Source: Halomonas fontilapidosi
GTDB lineage: Bacteria > Pseudomonadota > Gammaproteobacteria > Pseudomonadales > Halomonadaceae
Length of the DNA stretch: 64,000 nt
Reading direction: 5' to 3'
Assembly: GCF_014192285.1 (NCBI RefSeq)
Contig: NZ_JACHXQ010000012.1
Span: 1-64,000, forward strand
The stretch's first letter is position 1; every line of letters starts with the position of its first letter. The notes under the pieces are model-generated. The model was not told where the DNA came from. It did no database searches and worked only from the letters and a program-made list of their open reading frames with translations. Positions 16,221 through 28,506 of this stretch are shown in pieces. Made by a program: the position numbers and the translations under genes.

Positions 16221-18341
16221 GTGGCTCGCAAGACTCCGCTAAAGCGCTACCGCAACATCGGTATCGTTGCACACGTAGACGCCGGCAAGACCACCACCAC
16301 CGAGCGCGTCCTGTTCTACACCGGCCTGTCCCACAAGGTCGGCGAGGTCCATGAGGGCGCCGCCACCATGGACTGGATGGAGCAGGAGCAGGAGCGTGGT
16401 ATCACCATCACCTCCGCGGCGACCACCTGCTTCTGGCAGGGCATGAACAAGCAGTTCGATGAGCACCGCATCAACATCATCGACACCCCGGGGCACGTCG
16501 ACTTCACCATCGAGGTGGAGCGTTCGCTGCGCGTGCTCGACGGTGCCGTCGTGGTGCTGTGCGGCTCGTCCGGCGTCCAGCCGCAGACCGAGACCGTCTG
16601 GCGCCAGGCCAACAAGTACGAAGTACCGCGCATGGTGTTCGTCAACAAGATGGACCGCACCGGCGCCGACTTCTTCATGGTGGTCGACCAGCTCAAGGAG
16701 CGTCTCGGCGCCAATGCCGTGCCGATCCAGATCAACTGGGGCACCGAGGAAGAGTTCAAGGGCGTCATCGACCTGATCCAGATGAAGGCCATCCTCTGGG
16801 ATGAAGCCAATTTCGGGATGAACTACGATCTGGTCGACATCCCTGCCGAGCTCCAGGAAACCGCCGAGAAGTTCCGCGAGGAGATGGTCGAGTCCGCGGC
16901 CGAGGCGTCCGAGGAGCTGATGGACAAGTACCTCGAGGAAGGCGAGCTCTCCGTCGAGGAGATCAAGGCCGGCCTGCGTCGTCGTACTCTGGACAACGAG
17001 ATCGTGCTGGTCACCTGCGGCTCCGCGTTCAAGAACAAGGGCGTTCAGGCGGTGCTGGATGGCGTCATCGAGTACATGCCGTCACCCACCGAGGTCAAGG
17101 CCATCGAGGGTGAGCTGGACGACAAGGACGGCACCATCGCCACGCGCGAGGCGGACGACAGCGCCCCCTTCGCCGCGCTGGCGTTCAAGATCGCCACCGA
17201 CCCCTTCGTCGGCACCCTGACCTTCATCCGCGTCTACTCGGGCGTGCTGAAGTCGGGCGACAGCATCTACAACTCCGTGAAGGAGAAGAAGGAGCGCGTC
17301 GGGCGTATCGTCCAGATGCACGCCAACTCCCGCGAGGAGATCAAGGAAGTGCTGGCGGGCGACATCGCCGCCTGTATCGGCCTGAAGGACGTCACCACCG
17401 GTGACACCCTGTGCGACCTGAACGACAAGATTGTTCTCGAGCGCATGGAATTCCCGGATCCGGTCATCTCCGTGGCCGTCGAGCCGAAGTCCAAGGCCGA
17501 TCAGGAGAAGATGGGCGTGGCGCTGGGCAAGCTGGCCCAGGAAGACCCCTCCTTCCAGGTGCGTACCGATGAGGAGACTGGCCAGACCATCATCTCCGGC
17601 ATGGGTGAGCTTCACCTCGACATCCTCGTCGACCGCATGCGTCGCGAGTTCAAGGTCGAGGCCAATATCGGCAAGCCGCAGGTGGCCTATCGCGAGACCA
17701 TCCGCGCCAAGGTCGAGCAGGAAGGCAAGTTCGTTCGCCAGTCCGGCGGTCGCGGTCAGTACGGTCATGTGCATCTGCGCATCGAGCCGCTCACCGCAGA
17801 GGACAAGGGCGAAGACGAGGACATGCACTTCAAGTTCGCCTCGGAGATCGTCGGCGGCGTGGTTCCCAAGGAATACGTGCCGGCTGTCGAGAAGGGGGCC
17901 TACGAGCAGCTGCAGAACGGTGTCATCGCGGGCTACCCGATGATTGACGTCAAGGTCACGCTGTTCGACGGTTCCTACCATGACGTGGACTCGAACGAGA
18001 CCGCGTTCAAGGTTGCTTCTTCCATGGCCGTCAAGGAAGGTGCCAAGAAGGCCAAGGCCGTGCTCCTCGAGCCGGTGATGAAGGTCGAGGTCGTGACCCC
18101 CGAGGATTTCATGGGTGACGTCATGGGCGATCTCAACCGCCGTCGTGGCCTCGTCCAGGGCATGGATGACTCCTCCATGGGCAAGGTCATTCGTGCCACG
18201 GTACCTCTGGCTGAGATGTTCGGTTATGCAACCGATCTGCGCTCTCAGACCCAGGGCCGCGCAAGCTACGTGATGGAGTTTGCGGACTACGAAGAGGCGC
18301 CGTCCAGCGTCGTTGAAGCCGTCATCAACCAGAACGGTTAA
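16221..18341 (+). CDS. fusA: Translation elongation factor G
   Basis: EF-G drives translocation of tRNA and mRNA at the cost of GTP. The 706 residues show the G1 loop [15 protein letters not shown] (residues 17-31), [11 protein letters not shown], the G3 DTPGHVDFT, and the G4 NKMD. Domain IV is present with the [11 protein letters not shown] stretch around 510. The length is standard (E. coli 704). The single visible copy lies in the normal str position between rpsG and tuf. Confidence 0.98.
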   Translation: MARKTPLKRYRNIGIVAHVDAGKTTTTERVLFYTGLSHKVGEVHEGAATMDWMEQEQERGITITSAATTCFWQGMNKQFDEHRINIIDTPGHVDFTIEVERSLRVLDGAVVVLCGSSGVQPQTETVWRQANKYEVPRMVFVNKMDRTGADFFMVVDQLKERLGANAVPIQINWGTEEEFKGVIDLIQMKAILWDEANFGMNYDLVDIPAELQETAEKFREEMVESAAEASEELMDKYLEEGELSVEEIKAGLRRRTLDNEIVLVTCGSAFKNKGVQAVLDGVIEYMPSPTEVKAIEGELDDKDGTIATREADDSAPFAALAFKIATDPFVGTLTFIRVYSGVLKSGDSIYNSVKEKKERVGRIVQMHANSREEIKEVLAGDIAACIGLKDVTTGDTLCDLNDKIVLERMEFPDPVISVAVEPKSKADQEKMGVALGKLAQEDPSFQVRTDEETGQTIISGMGELHLDILVDRMRREFKVEANIGKPQVAYRETIRAKVEQEGKFVRQSGGRGQYGHVHLRIEPLTAEDKGEDEDMHFKFASEIVGGVVPKEYVPAVEKGAYEQLQNGVIAGYPMIDVKVTLFDGSYHDVDSNETAFKVASSMAVKEGAKKAKAVLLEPVMKVEVVTPEDFMGDVMGDLNRRRGLVQGMDDSSMGKVIRATVPLAEMFGYATDLRSQTQGRASYVMEFADYEEAPSSVVEAVINQNG

Positions 18342-18370
18342 CCGTTAGCTAACGTAAAGAGGTTATAGCA

Positions 18371-19564
<1,194 letters not shown>

Positions 19565-19587
19565 GCGTCACGCTGCTTGACCGATCG

Positions 19588-19614
19588 AAGGGGGCTCCGC
19601 GAGGAGCCCCCTTT
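19588..19614 (+). terminator. str operon terminator
   Basis: A perfect 11-bp stem AAGGGGGCTCC (19588-19598) with GGAGCCCCCTT (19603-19613) on a GCGA tetraloop, followed by a short T run. It lies 23 bases after the tuf stop. Confidence 0.9.
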
Positions 19615-19635
19615 CTGCGCACCGGAAGCGAGTGT

Positions 19636-19664
19636 TTGACTCTCGTCGCCGGCGTGCCTATAAT
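19636..19664 (+). promoter_or_regulatory. S10 operon promoter
   Basis: TTGACT (19636-19641) and a consensus TATAAT (19659-19664) are spaced by the ideal 17 bp and followed by a GCGC discriminator. It lies about 64 bases before rpsJ and is the best promoter match in the window. Confidence 0.92.
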
Positions 19665-19727
19665 GCGCATCCTTTGAATGCGTGGGTTGACGGCTCGCGC
19701 CGTCAGAATCCATTGGAGTTAGGGCAA

Positions 19728-20039
19728 ATGCAGAACCAGAAGATTCGCATTCGGTTGAAGGCTTTCGACCACCGCCTGATCGACCAGTCCGCCGCGGAGA
19801 TCGTAGATACCGCCAAGCGTACCGGCGCCCAGGTCCGTGGTCCGATTCCTCTGCCGACCAATCGCGAGCGTTACACCGTGCTGATCTCTCCGCACGTCAA
19901 CAAGGACGCGCGCGACCAGTACGAGATTCGTACCCACAAGCGGGTGCTCGACATTGTCGAGCCTACCGAAAAGACCGTTGACGCCCTGATGAAGCTCGAC
20001 CTCGCCGCCGGCGTGGACGTGCAGATCAAGCTCGACTGA
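19728..20039 (+). CDS. rpsJ: 30S ribosomal protein S10 / NusE
   Basis: S10 is part of the 30S head and, as NusE, of antitermination complexes with NusB and NusG. ATG 19728 gives 103 residues ([19 protein letters not shown]), exactly the E. coli length; an in-frame extension upstream would run through the promoter and is rejected. Conserved [15 protein letters not shown] and [13 protein letters not shown] blocks are present. A 157-base gap to rplC follows in which no gene is seen. Confidence 0.97.
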   Translation: MQNQKIRIRLKAFDHRLIDQSAAEIVDTAKRTGAQVRGPIPLPTNRERYTVLISPHVNKDARDQYEIRTHKRVLDIVEPTEKTVDALMKLDLAAGVDVQIKLD

Positions 20040-20196
20040 CACCACACTAGACACTCGCGGCCCAGCGTTCGCCCGCTCCACAGGAAGGCGTCCAGCAGCC
20101 GCCGCGCCGGGATGGCGCCACACAACGTGCTAGTGGAATGCTCTGGAAAGGGCAGCCATAGCGGGTGACAGCCCCGTACACTATAGGAGACTGAGA

Positions 20197-20835
20197 ATGA
20201 CTATCGGTTTAGTCGGTAGGAAGGCCGGTATGACCCGTGTCTTCACCGAAGACGGTGCATCCGTGCCCGTGACCGTGATCGAGGTTGAACCCAACCGCGT
20301 AACGCGCGTGAAGTCCGTCGAGTCCGACGGTTACGCTGCGGTTCAGGTGACAACCGGCTCCCGCAAGGCCAAGCATCTGTCGAAAGCCCAAGCCGGGCAG
20401 TTCGCCAAGGCAGGTGTCGAGGCCGGCCGTTCGCTGATGGAGTTCCGCCTGGCAGCAGGCGACGAGGCTCCGGAAGTGGGTGGCGAGCTCACCGTATCCC
20501 TCTTCGAAGCTGGTCAGATGATCGACGTGACCGGCACCTCAAAGGGCAAGGGATTCCAGGGCGCCGTCAAGCGCTGGAATTTCCGCACCCAGGACAACAG
20601 CCACGGTAACTCCCTGTCGCACCGCGCGCCGGGTTCCATCGGCATGTGCCAGACGCCGGGCCGCGTATTCAAGGGCAAGAAGATGGCCGGCCAGATGGGC
20701 AATGTTCGTTGCACCGTGCAGAGCCTGGAAGTCGTCCGTGTCGACGCCGAACGCAATCTGCTGCTGATCAAGGGTGCCGTACCCGGCGCCACCGGCAGTG
20801 ATGTCATCGTGCGCAGCGCCGTCAAAGCAGGCTGA
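20197..20835 (+). CDS. rplC: 50S ribosomal protein L3
   Basis: L3 is an early assembly protein whose long loop reaches the peptidyl transferase centre. The 212 residues start [16 protein letters not shown] and include [16 protein letters not shown] and the loop [20 protein letters not shown] near 143-162, with the glutamine of the methylated GxxQ-type site. ATAGGAGACTGAGA upstream is a fair ribosome site. Confidence 0.98.
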   Translation: MTIGLVGRKAGMTRVFTEDGASVPVTVIEVEPNRVTRVKSVESDGYAAVQVTTGSRKAKHLSKAQAGQFAKAGVEAGRSLMEFRLAAGDEAPEVGGELTVSLFEAGQMIDVTGTSKGKGFQGAVKRWNFRTQDNSHGNSLSHRAPGSIGMCQTPGRVFKGKKMAGQMGNVRCTVQSLEVVRVDAERNLLLIKGAVPGATGSDVIVRSAVKAG

Positions 20836-20849
20836 AGGGGAACTTACCG

Positions 20850-21458
20850 ATGAATCTGAATCTTGCAGGTGCAGGCGCCGGTACTGTCGAAGTATCCGAT
20901 GCCACCTTTGGCAAAGAATTCAACGAGGCCCTCGTGCACCAGGTCGTCACCGCCTATCTGGCCGGTGGTCGCCAGGGTACCCGTGCCCAGAAGAACCGTT
21001 CCGACGTGCGTGGCGGCGGCAAGAAGCCCTGGCGTCAGAAGGGCACCGGTCGTGCCCGTGCCGGTACCATCCGCTCGCCGATCTGGCGCAGCGGCGGCGT
21101 GACCTTCGCGGCGCGTCCGCAGGACCATTCCCAGAAGGTCAATCGCAAGATGTACCGCGCGGCCATGCGCTCGATCCTCTCCGAGCTGGTTCGCCAGGAG
21201 CGCCTGGTGGCTGTCGATGGCTTCGCCGTCGAGGCCCCCAAGACCAAGCAGCTGGTCGCCAAGCTCGAGGAGCTGGGCCTGGAAAAGGTGCTGATCGTCA
21301 CCGAAGAAGTCGACGAAAACCTGTACCTCGCCGCCCGCAACATCCCCAACGTGGATGTGGTGGACGTCGCCGCCGCTGATCCGGTGAGCCTGGTCGCTTT
21401 CGACAAGGTGCTGGTCACCGTCTCCGCTCTGCGTAAATTCGAGGAGAAGCTGGCATGA
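20850..21458 (+). CDS. rplD: 50S ribosomal protein L4
   Basis: L4 lines the peptide exit tunnel; in E. coli it also represses the S10 operon. The 202 residues (E. coli 201) contain the tunnel extension with [20 protein letters not shown] (about 48-67) and [19 protein letters not shown]. The stop overlaps rplW by 4 bases (ATGA), which implies coupled translation. Confidence 0.98.
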   Translation: MNLNLAGAGAGTVEVSDATFGKEFNEALVHQVVTAYLAGGRQGTRAQKNRSDVRGGGKKPWRQKGTGRARAGTIRSPIWRSGGVTFAARPQDHSQKVNRKMYRAAMRSILSELVRQERLVAVDGFAVEAPKTKQLVAKLEELGLEKVLIVTEEVDENLYLAARNIPNVDVVDVAAADPVSLVAFDKVLVTVSALRKFEEKLA

Positions 21459-21751
21459 ACCAGGAACGTGTATTCAAGGTTCTGCTCGGTCCGCACGTGA
21501 CCGAGAAGGCCGCCATGGCCGCCGAGCGCAACCAGTACGTGTTCAAGGTGGCAAGCGACGCGACCAAGCCCGAGATCAAGGCTGCCGTGCAGGAGCTGTT
21601 CGGCAAGAAGGTCGACCGTGTTCAGGTGCTGAACATGAAGGGCAAGACCAAGCGCACCGCGCAGGGTCTGGGTCAGCGCAAGGGTTATCGCAAGGCGTAC
21701 GTGACACTGGCCGCCGGCGAGACGCTTGAAGACTTCTCTGGCGCCGAATAA
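21455..21751 (+). CDS. rplW: 50S ribosomal protein L23
   Basis: L23 sits at the tunnel exit and docks trigger factor and SRP. The 98-residue protein starts [20 protein letters not shown] and has the [19 protein letters not shown] extension. It begins inside the rplD stop (ATGA) and is 17 bases before rplB. Confidence 0.97.
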   Translation: MNQERVFKVLLGPHVTEKAAMAAERNQYVFKVASDATKPEIKAAVQELFGKKVDRVQVLNMKGKTKRTAQGLGQRKGYRKAYVTLAAGETLEDFSGAE

Positions 21752-21768
21752 GGGCAGGAGTACGGATC

Positions 21769-22599
21769 ATGGCAATCGTCAAGACTAAACCCACATCCGC
21801 CGGTCGTCGCCACGTCGTCAAGATCGTTGGTGAAGAACTGTTCAAGGGCCGCGCCTACGCGCCGTTGCTCGAGAAGCAGTCCAAGTCCGGTGGGCGTAAC
21901 AACTACGGTCGCATCACCACCCGCCACGTGGGCGGTGGGCACCGTCATCACTACCGCGTCATCGACTTCAAGCGCACCAAGGATGGCATCCCGGCCACCG
22001 TCGAGCGCCTGGAGCATGACCCGAACCGCAGCGCGCATATTGCTCTGCTCAAGTACCTCGACGGCGAGCGTCGCTACATCATCGCGCCCAAGGGCGTGAG
22101 TGCCGGCGACCGTCTCGAGTCCGGTGTCAACGCGCCCATCAAGAAGGGCAATGCGTTGCCGCTGCGCAACATCCCGCTGGGTTCCACCGTGCACTGCATC
22201 GAGCTCAAGCCCGGCAAGGGCGCCCAGATTGCTCGCAGCGCCGGGACCAGCGCCCAGCTGGTCGCCCGTGAAGGCAACTACGCCACCCTGCGTCTGCGCT
22301 CCGGCGAGATGCGCAAGGTGCTGGCCGAGTGCCGCGCGACCCTGGGTGAAGTGAGCAACTCCGAGCACAGCCTGCGTCAGCTTGGCAAGGCCGGTGCGAA
22401 GCGCTGGAGAGGCGTGCGCCCGACCGTTCGCGGCGTGGCGATGAACCCGGTGGACCACCCGCACGGCGGCGGCGAAGGCCGCAGCAGTGGCGGTCGCCAC
22501 CCGGTCTCCCCGTGGGGCATCCCCACCAAGGGCCACAAGACCCGCAAGAACAAGCGCACCGACAAGCTGATCATCCGTCGCCGCAAGGCCCGGAAATAA
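21769..22599 (+). CDS. rplB: 50S ribosomal protein L2
   Basis: L2 stabilises the peptidyl transferase region and the subunit bridge. The 276 residues include [20 protein letters not shown] and the C-terminal [19 protein letters not shown] (about 222-240) with the conserved histidine implicated in peptide transfer. It is slightly longer than E. coli (273). Confidence 0.98.
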   Translation: MAIVKTKPTSAGRRHVVKIVGEELFKGRAYAPLLEKQSKSGGRNNYGRITTRHVGGGHRHHYRVIDFKRTKDGIPATVERLEHDPNRSAHIALLKYLDGERRYIIAPKGVSAGDRLESGVNAPIKKGNALPLRNIPLGSTVHCIELKPGKGAQIARSAGTSAQLVAREGNYATLRLRSGEMRKVLAECRATLGEVSNSEHSLRQLGKAGAKRWRGVRPTVRGVAMNPVDHPHGGGEGRSSGGRHPVSPWGIPTKGHKTRKNKRTDKLIIRRRKARK

Positions 22600-22632
22600 G
22601 ATCCAACGCCAAGACATTAAGAGGTAACGGCT

Positions 22633-22908
22633 GTGCCACGTTCACTGAAGAAAGGTCCTTTTATTGACCTTCATCTGCTGAAGAAGGTTGAGACTGCAGT
22701 GGAGAAGAGCGACCGCAAACCGATCAAGACCTGGTCGCGTCGCTCGATGATCCTGCCCAACATGGTCGGGCTCACCATTGCAGTCCATAACGGGCGCCAA
22801 CACGTCCCGGTGCATGTCTCCGAGGAAATGGTTGGCCACAAGCTGGGCGAATTCGCTGCTACCCGCCTCTATCGCGGTCATGCGGCGGACAAGAAAGCCA
22901 AACGGTAA
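22633..22908 (+). CDS. rpsS: 30S ribosomal protein S19
   Basis: S19 is a 30S head protein paired with S13. The start is GTG 22633 after AAGAGGTAACG, giving 91 residues beginning [19 protein letters not shown] and including [19 protein letters not shown] and [11 protein letters not shown]. Length is standard (E. coli 92). Confidence 0.97.
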   Translation: MPRSLKKGPFIDLHLLKKVETAVEKSDRKPIKTWSRRSMILPNMVGLTIAVHNGRQHVPVHVSEEMVGHKLGEFAATRLYRGHAADKKAKR

Positions 22909-22926
22909 GCCAGAGAGGATTGAGAG

Positions 22927-23259
22927 ATGGAAGTCACAGCAAAGCTGCGTGGCGCTCGTTTATCCGCCCAGAAGGCCCGTTTGGTGGCTGACCAGGTGCG
23001 CGGTAAACCGGTCGCCGAAGCGCTAGACCTGCTGACCTTCTCCCCGAAGAAGGCCGCGAAGCTGGTCAAGAAGGTGCTGCAGTCCGCCATCGCGAATGCG
23101 GAAGAAAACGACGGCATGGATATCGACGAGCTGCGTGTCTCGACCATCTGCGTCGATGAGGGCATGACGCTCAAGCGCATCCGTCCGCGCGCCAAGGGCC
23201 GTGCGGATCGCATTCTGAAGCGCACCTGCCACATCACCGTCAAGGTAGCCGAGAAGTAG
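22927..23259 (+). CDS. rplV: 50S ribosomal protein L22
   Basis: L22 lines the exit tunnel constriction with L4 and is a site of macrolide resistance mutations. The 110 residues show [20 protein letters not shown] at the N-terminus and [17 protein letters not shown] (loop region about 80-97) without an evident duplication or deletion. It lies between rpsS and rpsC as usual. Confidence 0.97.
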   Translation: MEVTAKLRGARLSAQKARLVADQVRGKPVAEALDLLTFSPKKAAKLVKKVLQSAIANAEENDGMDIDELRVSTICVDEGMTLKRIRPRAKGRADRILKRTCHITVKVAEK

Positions 23260-23270
23260 GAGTCGACCAG

Positions 23271-23969
23271 ATGGGTCAGAAAGTCAATCCAACAGGCATT
23301 CGCCTGGGTATCGTCAAAGACCATACCTCGGTGTGGTATGCCGAGCGCGGCGCCTATGCCGACAAGCTGAACAGCGATCTCGAAGTGCGTCGCTTCCTGG
23401 AAGAGCGTCTGAAGAACGCCTCCGTGAGCAAGATCACCATCGAGCGCCCGGCCAACAACGCCCGTATTACCATTCACACTGCCCGTCCGGGCATCGTGAT
23501 CGGCAAGAAGGGCGAAGACGTCGACCGGCTGCGTCGTGACGTGACCGCGATGATGGGTGTGCCCGTGCACGTCAACATCGAGGAAGTCCGCAAGCCGGAA
23601 CTCGATGCCCAGCTCGTCGCGCAGAACATCGCCGGCCAGCTCGAGCGTCGCGTGATGTTCCGTCGTGCCATGAAGCGTGCCGTGCAGAACGCCATGCGTC
23701 TGGGCGCCGGCGGCATCAAGGTGCAGCTCTCCGGTCGCCTCGGCGGCGCGGAAATCGCCCGCACCGAGTGGTACCGCGAAGGTCGCGTCCCGCTGCATAC
23801 CCTGCGCGCGGACATCGACTACGCCACCTACGAGGCCAAGACCACCTACGGCATCATCGGTGTCAAGGTCTGGGTCTTCAAGGGTGAAATCCTCGGGGGC
23901 ATCGAGGAGGTCCGCGCCAAGGCGAAACAGCCGCAGGCCGCGCCCTCCAAGAAGAAAGGTTCCAGGTAA
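23271..23969 (+). CDS. rpsC: 30S ribosomal protein S3
   Basis: S3 helps form the mRNA entry channel. The 232 residues have an N-terminal KH domain with [15 protein letters not shown] near 66-80 and a C-terminal domain with [20 protein letters not shown] around 150-169. The length matches E. coli (233). It is separated from rplV by 11 bases and from rplP by 15. Confidence 0.98.
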   Translation: MGQKVNPTGIRLGIVKDHTSVWYAERGAYADKLNSDLEVRRFLEERLKNASVSKITIERPANNARITIHTARPGIVIGKKGEDVDRLRRDVTAMMGVPVHVNIEEVRKPELDAQLVAQNIAGQLERRVMFRRAMKRAVQNAMRLGAGGIKVQLSGRLGGAEIARTEWYREGRVPLHTLRADIDYATYEAKTTYGIIGVKVWVFKGEILGGIEEVRAKAKQPQAAPSKKKGSR

Positions 23970-23984
23970 GGGGAGAGCGAGTCG

Positions 23985-24398
23985 ATGTTACAACCCAAGC
24001 GTATGAAGTTCCGCAAGATGCAAAAGGGCCGCAATCGTGGCCTGGCGCATCGCGGCAGCAAGATCAGCTTCGGCGAGTATGGCCTCAAGGCCACCGGCCG
24101 GGGCCGCGTCACCGCCCGTCAGATCGAGGCCGGTCGTCGTGCGATCACGCGCCACGTCAAGCGTGGCGGCAAGATCTGGATCCGCGTTTTCCCGGACAAG
24201 CCGATTTCCAAGAAGCCGCTGGAAGTCCGCATGGGTAAGGGCAAGGGCTCCGTCGAGTACTGGGTCGCCCAGATCCAGCCGGGCCGGGTCCTGTACGAGA
24301 TCGAAGGCGTTTCCGAGGAGCTGGCCCGCGAGGCATTCGCCCTGGCTGCCCAGAAGTTCCCGGTCTCCACCACCTTTGTGAAACGGACGGTGATGTGA
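23985..24398 (+). CDS. rplP: 50S ribosomal protein L16
   Basis: L16 orders helices at the A site of the 50S subunit. The 137 residues start [20 protein letters not shown] and include [20 protein letters not shown] (about 70-89), the stretch with the arginine that is hydroxylated in E. coli. The stop codon shares a base with the next start (TGATG). Confidence 0.97.
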   Translation: MLQPKRMKFRKMQKGRNRGLAHRGSKISFGEYGLKATGRGRVTARQIEAGRRAITRHVKRGGKIWIRVFPDKPISKKPLEVRMGKGKGSVEYWVAQIQPGRVLYEIEGVSEELAREAFALAAQKFPVSTTFVKRTVM

Positions 24399-24589
24399 TG
24401 AAAGCCCAGGAAATTCGCGAGAAGTCAGCCGAGCAGCTCCAGGAGCAGCTCTTCGAACTCCTCCGTGAGCAGTTCAACCTGCGCATGCAGAAGGCCACCG
24501 GTCAGCTGAGCCAGACTCATCTGCTCAAGCAGGTTCGTCGGGACATTGCCCGCGTGAAGACTGTGCTCAACGAGAAGGCAGGTGACTGA
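24398..24589 (+). CDS. rpmC: 50S ribosomal protein L29
   Basis: L29 is a small two-helix protein at the tunnel exit next to L23. ATG 24398 is chosen because the protein then begins [18 protein letters not shown], the family start, and gives 63 residues (E. coli 63). A GTG one codon earlier is possible. The start overlaps the rplP stop by one base. [20 protein letters not shown] is the family signature. Confidence 0.96.
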   Translation: MKAQEIREKSAEQLQEQLFELLREQFNLRMQKATGQLSQTHLLKQVRRDIARVKTVLNEKAGD

Positions 24590-24590
24590 G

Positions 24591-24851
24591 ATGGCCGAAG
24601 AGAAAAAAGCCCGTACGCTCACCGGCAAGGTGGTGAGCGACAAGATGGACAAGTCCATCGTCGTGATGATCGAGCGTCGTGAGCGCCACCCGATCTACGG
24701 CAAATACGTCAAGCGCTCCACCAAGCTGCACGCCCATGACGAGTCGAACCAGGCCAAGTCCGGCGACACGGTATCCATTCAGGAATGCCGTCCGCTGTCG
24801 AAGAACAAGGCCTGGACCCTGATCGAAGTCGTCGAACAGGCCAAGGGTTGA
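24591..24851 (+). CDS. rpsQ: 30S ribosomal protein S17
   Basis: S17 is an OB-fold primary 16S rRNA-binding protein. ATG 24591, one base after the rpmC stop, gives 86 residues starting [20 protein letters not shown]; a GTG at 24582 inside rpmC would add MTE and is less likely. [19 protein letters not shown] is conserved. Confidence 0.96.
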   Translation: MAEEKKARTLTGKVVSDKMDKSIVVMIERRERHPIYGKYVKRSTKLHAHDESNQAKSGDTVSIQECRPLSKNKAWTLIEVVEQAKG

Positions 24852-24903
24852 TCGGCTCACGCCGGTCAATCCAGTGCAGTCAGATTAGGTTTGGAGAAAA
24901 CCG

Positions 24904-25275
24904 ATGATTCAGACTCAGACAATGCTGGATGTCGCCGACAACAGCGGAGCGCGCCGGGTGCAGTGCATCAAGGTGCTGGGCGGTTCTCACCGTCGCTACG
25001 CCCGCGTCGGAGACATCATCAAGGTCACGGTGAAGGAAGCCATTCCGCGTGGCAAGGTCAAGAAAGGCCAGGTCCTCAAGGCGGTGGTGGTTCGCACCCG
25101 TAGTGGCGTCCGTCGTAACGACGGTTCGCTGATCCGCTTCGATGGAAATGCGGCTGTGCTGTTGAACAACACCAACGATCAGCCGATCGGTACCCGTATT
25201 TTCGGGCCGGTGACGCGTGAGCTTCGCAACGAGAAGTTCATGAAGATCATTTCCTTGGCGCCTGAAGTGCTGTAA
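24904..25275 (+). CDS. rplN: 50S ribosomal protein L14
   Basis: L14 forms a subunit bridge and is the docking site of the silencing factor RsfS. The 123-residue protein is of exact family length, starting [20 protein letters not shown] and containing [20 protein letters not shown]. It opens the spc set after a 52-base gap from rpsQ. I saw no clear promoter in that gap, so it may be read from the S10 promoter. Confidence 0.98.
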   Translation: MIQTQTMLDVADNSGARRVQCIKVLGGSHRRYARVGDIIKVTVKEAIPRGKVKKGQVLKAVVVRTRSGVRRNDGSLIRFDGNAAVLLNNTNDQPIGTRIFGPVTRELRNEKFMKIISLAPEVL

Positions 25276-25289
25276 GGAGCGAGGCGGAT

Positions 25290-25604
25290 ATGCAAAAGAT
25301 CAAACGTGACGATGAAGTCATCGTCATCGCCGGCAAGGACAAGGGCAAGCGCGGCACCGTCAAGCGGGTTCTCGAAAACCGCTTCGTGGTGTCCGGTGTG
25401 AACATGATCAAGCGTCACACCAAGCCCAACCCGATGGCGGGCAACCAGGGCGGTATCGTCGAGCGCGAGGCACCGATTCACGCGTCCAACGTGGCCATCT
25501 TCAACCAGGAGACCGGCAAGGCGGATCGCGTCGGCTTCCAGGTTCAGGAAGACGGTACCAAGGTACGTATCTACAAGTCGACGCAGTCGCAGATCGACGC
25601 CTAA
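25290..25604 (+). CDS. rplX: 50S ribosomal protein L24
   Basis: L24 is an assembly initiator with a KOW motif. The 104 residues contain [20 protein letters not shown] (residues 6-25) as the KOW core and [20 protein letters not shown]. It lies 14 bases after rplN. Confidence 0.97.
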   Translation: MQKIKRDDEVIVIAGKDKGKRGTVKRVLENRFVVSGVNMIKRHTKPNPMAGNQGGIVEREAPIHASNVAIFNQETGKADRVGFQVQEDGTKVRIYKSTQSQIDA

Positions 25605-25622
25605 CGCGAGTCGGATAGCAAA

Positions 25623-26162
25623 ATGGCGAACTTGAAAGAACGTTATCAGAACGAGGTGGTGGCTCAACTCCAAGAGCAGTTCAGCTACGCCAACGTGATG
25701 CAGGTACCGCGGGTCACCAAGGTGACTCTGAACATGGGTATCGGCGATGCGACCAGCGACAAGAAGCTGATCGATAACGCCATCGGCGATCTGGAGAAGC
25801 TCTCCGGTCAGAAGCCGCTGGTGACCAAGGCACGCAAGTCCATCGCGGGCTTCAAGGTGCGTGAAGGCTGGCCGATCGGGATCAAGGTGACCCTGCGCTC
25901 CGAGCGCATGTGGGACTTTCTCGATCGCCTGGTGAATATCGCGATCCCCCGTGTTCGTGACTTCCGTGGTCTCAACCCGAAGTCCTTCGACGGTCGTGGC
26001 AACTACTCGATGGGGGTGCGTGAGCAGATCATCTTTCCGGAGATCGAATATGATAAGATCGATCGGATCCGTGGTCTGGATGTCACCATCACCACCACCG
26101 CCAAAACCGATGAAGAAGGTCGCGCGCTGCTCGGCGCGCTGAACTTCCCGTTCAAGAAATAA
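25623..26162 (+). CDS. rplE: 50S ribosomal protein L5
   Basis: L5 binds 5S rRNA in the central protuberance. The 179 residues (E. coli 179) show the blocks [33 protein letters not shown] and [16 protein letters not shown]. It is 10 bases upstream of rpsN. Confidence 0.98.
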   Translation: MANLKERYQNEVVAQLQEQFSYANVMQVPRVTKVTLNMGIGDATSDKKLIDNAIGDLEKLSGQKPLVTKARKSIAGFKVREGWPIGIKVTLRSERMWDFLDRLVNIAIPRVRDFRGLNPKSFDGRGNYSMGVREQIIFPEIEYDKIDRIRGLDVTITTTAKTDEEGRALLGALNFPFKK

Positions 26163-26172
26163 GGGTGGGATC

Positions 26173-26478
26173 ATGGCAAAGAAAAGCATGGTAGAGCGCG
26201 AGCTCAAGCGCACCAAGCTGGTGAGCAAGTATGCCGCCAAGCGTGCCGAGCTCAAGGCGATCATCCAGGACGTCAACGCTTCTGACGAAGAGCGCTTCGA
26301 CGCGCAGCTCAAGCTGCAGCAGTTGCCGCGCGACTCCAGCCCGGTGCGTCAGCGCAACCGCTGCCGCATCACGGGTCGTCCGCACGGCTACTACAACAAG
26401 TTCGGCCTCGGCCGTAACAAGCTGCGTGAAGCCGCCATGCGTGGCGACGTGCCCGGACTCAAGAAGTCCAGCTGGTAA
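26173..26478 (+). CDS. rpsN: 30S ribosomal protein S14 (zinc-independent form)
   Basis: S14 is a late 30S head protein. The 101 residues are the long form without the CxxC-x12-CxxC zinc ribbon of the short type: only one cysteine is seen, in [19 protein letters not shown]. The long C-minus type is normal in gammaproteobacteria. Confidence 0.97.
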   Translation: MAKKSMVERELKRTKLVSKYAAKRAELKAIIQDVNASDEERFDAQLKLQQLPRDSSPVRQRNRCRITGRPHGYYNKFGLGRNKLREAAMRGDVPGLKKSSW

Positions 26479-26510
26479 CGCCACGTAGAATCATCAGGAG
26501 CGCAACGTAA

Positions 26511-26903
26511 ATGAGCATGCAAGACACTCTGGCGGATATGTTCACTCGTGTCCGCAATGCGCAGATGGCCACCAAGGAGACGGTTTCCATGCCGTCCTCC
26601 AAGCTCAAGGTCGAGGTGGCCCGCGTGCTGAAGGAAGAGGGCTACATCAGCGACTTCGCCGTCAGCGAGACCGCCAAGCCCGAGCTGACCGTGACCCTCA
26701 AGTACTTCGAGGGCAAGCCGGTCATCGAGCACCTGCAGCGAGTTTCCAAGCCGTCCCTGCGCCAGTACAAGGGCAAGGACGCGCTGCCGAAGGTCGCCGA
26801 AGGTCTGGGCGTTGCTATCGTGACCACCTCGCAAGGGGTGATGACCGATCGTGCGGCGCGTCAGGCGGGTGTCGGTGGTGAAGTCATCTGCACCGTATTC
26901 TAG
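26511..26903 (+). CDS. rpsH: 30S ribosomal protein S8
   Basis: S8 is a primary 16S-binding protein and in E. coli represses the spc operon by binding the rplE region of the mRNA. The 130 residues start [20 protein letters not shown] and end with the family signature [20 protein letters not shown]. Length is standard. Confidence 0.98.
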   Translation: MSMQDTLADMFTRVRNAQMATKETVSMPSSKLKVEVARVLKEEGYISDFAVSETAKPELTVTLKYFEGKPVIEHLQRVSKPSLRQYKGKDALPKVAEGLGVAIVTTSQGVMTDRAARQAGVGGEVICTVF

Positions 26904-26912
26904 GAGTTTGGA

Positions 26913-27443
26913 ATGTCCCGCGTAGCCAAATATCCGGTCAAATTGCCCGCAGGCGTCGAGGTCAAGCTCGACGGTGACCAGCTGTCCGCCAAGGGCAGCC
27001 AGGGCACCCTGTCCCTGACCGTTCACCCCGATGTGGTGATCGGCCAGGAAGAGGGGCAACTGACCTTCCAGCCGAGCGAGTCCGCGAAGAGCTGGGCAAT
27101 GGTCGGTACCACCCGTGCCCTGGTTCAGAACCTGGTCACCGGTGTCAGCGAGGGCTTTACCAAGAGCCTCGAAATCATCGGCGTCGGTTATCGTGCCCAG
27201 GCCAAGGGCCAGACGCTCAATCTTACACTGGGCTTCTCGCACCCGGTCGACTACACGCTGCCTGAAGGTGTCACGGCGGAAACGCCCAAGAACACCGTCA
27301 TCGTGCTGAAAAGCGCGGACAAGCAGAAGCTCGGCCAGTGTGCTGCGGAAATCCGCGCCTTCCGTCCGCCCGAGCCCTACAAGGGCAAGGGTGTCCGGTA
27401 CGCCGACGAGCAGGTGCGTCGCAAAGAAGCCAAGAAGAAGTAA
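26913..27443 (+). CDS. rplF: 50S ribosomal protein L6
   Basis: L6 lies near the sarcin-ricin loop. The 176 residues make two similar domains; the second has [19 protein letters not shown] and the C-terminal [20 protein letters not shown] signature. It is 9 bases downstream of rpsH. Confidence 0.98.
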   Translation: MSRVAKYPVKLPAGVEVKLDGDQLSAKGSQGTLSLTVHPDVVIGQEEGQLTFQPSESAKSWAMVGTTRALVQNLVTGVSEGFTKSLEIIGVGYRAQAKGQTLNLTLGFSHPVDYTLPEGVTAETPKNTVIVLKSADKQKLGQCAAEIRAFRPPEPYKGKGVRYADEQVRRKEAKKK

Positions 27444-27452
27444 GGCAGGGTT

Positions 27453-27803
27453 ATGAACGCGAAGAAAGAATCTCGTCTCCGTCGTGCCCGCCGTGCTCGC
27501 GCCAAGATCCGCGAGCTGGGCGTGTATCGCCTGTGCGTCAACCGTACCCCGCGCCACATCTATGCGCAGATCATCTCGCCGGATGGTGGCAAGGTCCTCG
27601 CCAGCGCTTCCACGCTGGACAAGGCCCTGCGCGAGGGTGCAACCGGCAATTCCGACGCCGCCGCCAAGGTGGGCGCCATGATTGCCGAACGCGCCAAGCA
27701 GGCTGGCATCACCCAGGTGGCCTTCGATCGTGCCGGCTTCAAGTATCACGGTCGGGTGAAGGCCTTGGCCGACGCCGCTCGTGAAGGCGGCCTGGAATTC
27801 TAA
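27453..27803 (+). CDS. rplR: 50S ribosomal protein L18
   Basis: L18 binds 5S rRNA with L5. The 116 residues have an N-terminal Arg/Lys-rich tail ([20 protein letters not shown]) and end [20 protein letters not shown]. It is 9 bases after rplF and 11 before rpsE. Confidence 0.97.
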   Translation: MNAKKESRLRRARRARAKIRELGVYRLCVNRTPRHIYAQIISPDGGKVLASASTLDKALREGATGNSDAAAKVGAMIAERAKQAGITQVAFDRAGFKYHGRVKALADAAREGGLEF

Positions 27804-27814
27804 AGGGTTTTACG

Positions 27815-28315
27815 ATGGCGAAGAACGAACAGCAAAGCGGCGATCTGCAGGAAAAGCTGGTGCAGATCAACCGTGTCGCCAAGGTGGTCAAGGGTGGCCG
27901 AATCTTCGGTTTCACCGCCTTGACCGTCGTGGGTGACGGGAACGGTCGTGTGGGTTTCGGTCGTGGCAAGGCGCGTGAAGTGCCGGTCGCGATCCAGAAG
28001 GCCATGGACCAGGCACGTCGCAACATGGTCAAGGTGAACCTCACCGGTGGCACCCTGCAGTACCCGGTCAAGGCCCGTCACGGCGCCTCCAAGGTGTACA
28101 TGCAGCCTGCCTCCGAGGGTACCGGGATCATCGCCGGCGGTGCCATGCGCTCCGTGCTCGAACTGGCCGGCGTGCATGACGTCCTGGCCAAGTGCTACGG
28201 CTCCACCAACCCGGTGAACGTGGTGCGGGCGACCGTTAACGGTCTGGCCTCCCTGCAGTCGCCGGAAGACGTGGCCGCCAAGCGCGGTCTGCCTGTCGAA
28301 GCGATCACGGGGTAA
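27815..28315 (+). CDS. rpsE: 30S ribosomal protein S5
   Basis: S5 acts in decoding accuracy and mRNA unwinding. The 166 residues (E. coli 167) show the N-terminal double-stranded RNA-binding fold with [20 protein letters not shown] (about 25-44, the spectinomycin region, normal in form) and [19 protein letters not shown]. Confidence 0.98.
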   Translation: MAKNEQQSGDLQEKLVQINRVAKVVKGGRIFGFTALTVVGDGNGRVGFGRGKAREVPVAIQKAMDQARRNMVKVNLTGGTLQYPVKARHGASKVYMQPASEGTGIIAGGAMRSVLELAGVHDVLAKCYGSTNPVNVVRATVNGLASLQSPEDVAAKRGLPVEAITG

Positions 28316-28320
28316 GCACC

Positions 28321-28503
28321 ATGTCAGCAACGATCAAGGTTACCCAGACCCGCAGCACCATCGGCGTACTGGCCAAGCACAAGGCCACCATGAACGGCCT
28401 CGGCCTGCGTCGCATCGGTCACACGGTTGAACTGGAAGACACCCCTGCCGTCCGCGGCATGATCCACAAGGTTAACTACCTTGTGCGTGTTGAGGGAGAG
28501 TAA
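28321..28503 (+). CDS. rpmD: 50S ribosomal protein L30
   Basis: L30 is a small protein found in most but not all bacteria. The 60 residues start [20 protein letters not shown] and include [20 protein letters not shown], the family signature. It is 5 bases after rpsE and 3 before rplO. Confidence 0.96.
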   Translation: MSATIKVTQTRSTIGVLAKHKATMNGLGLRRIGHTVELEDTPAVRGMIHKVNYLVRVEGE

Positions 28504-28506
28504 TCC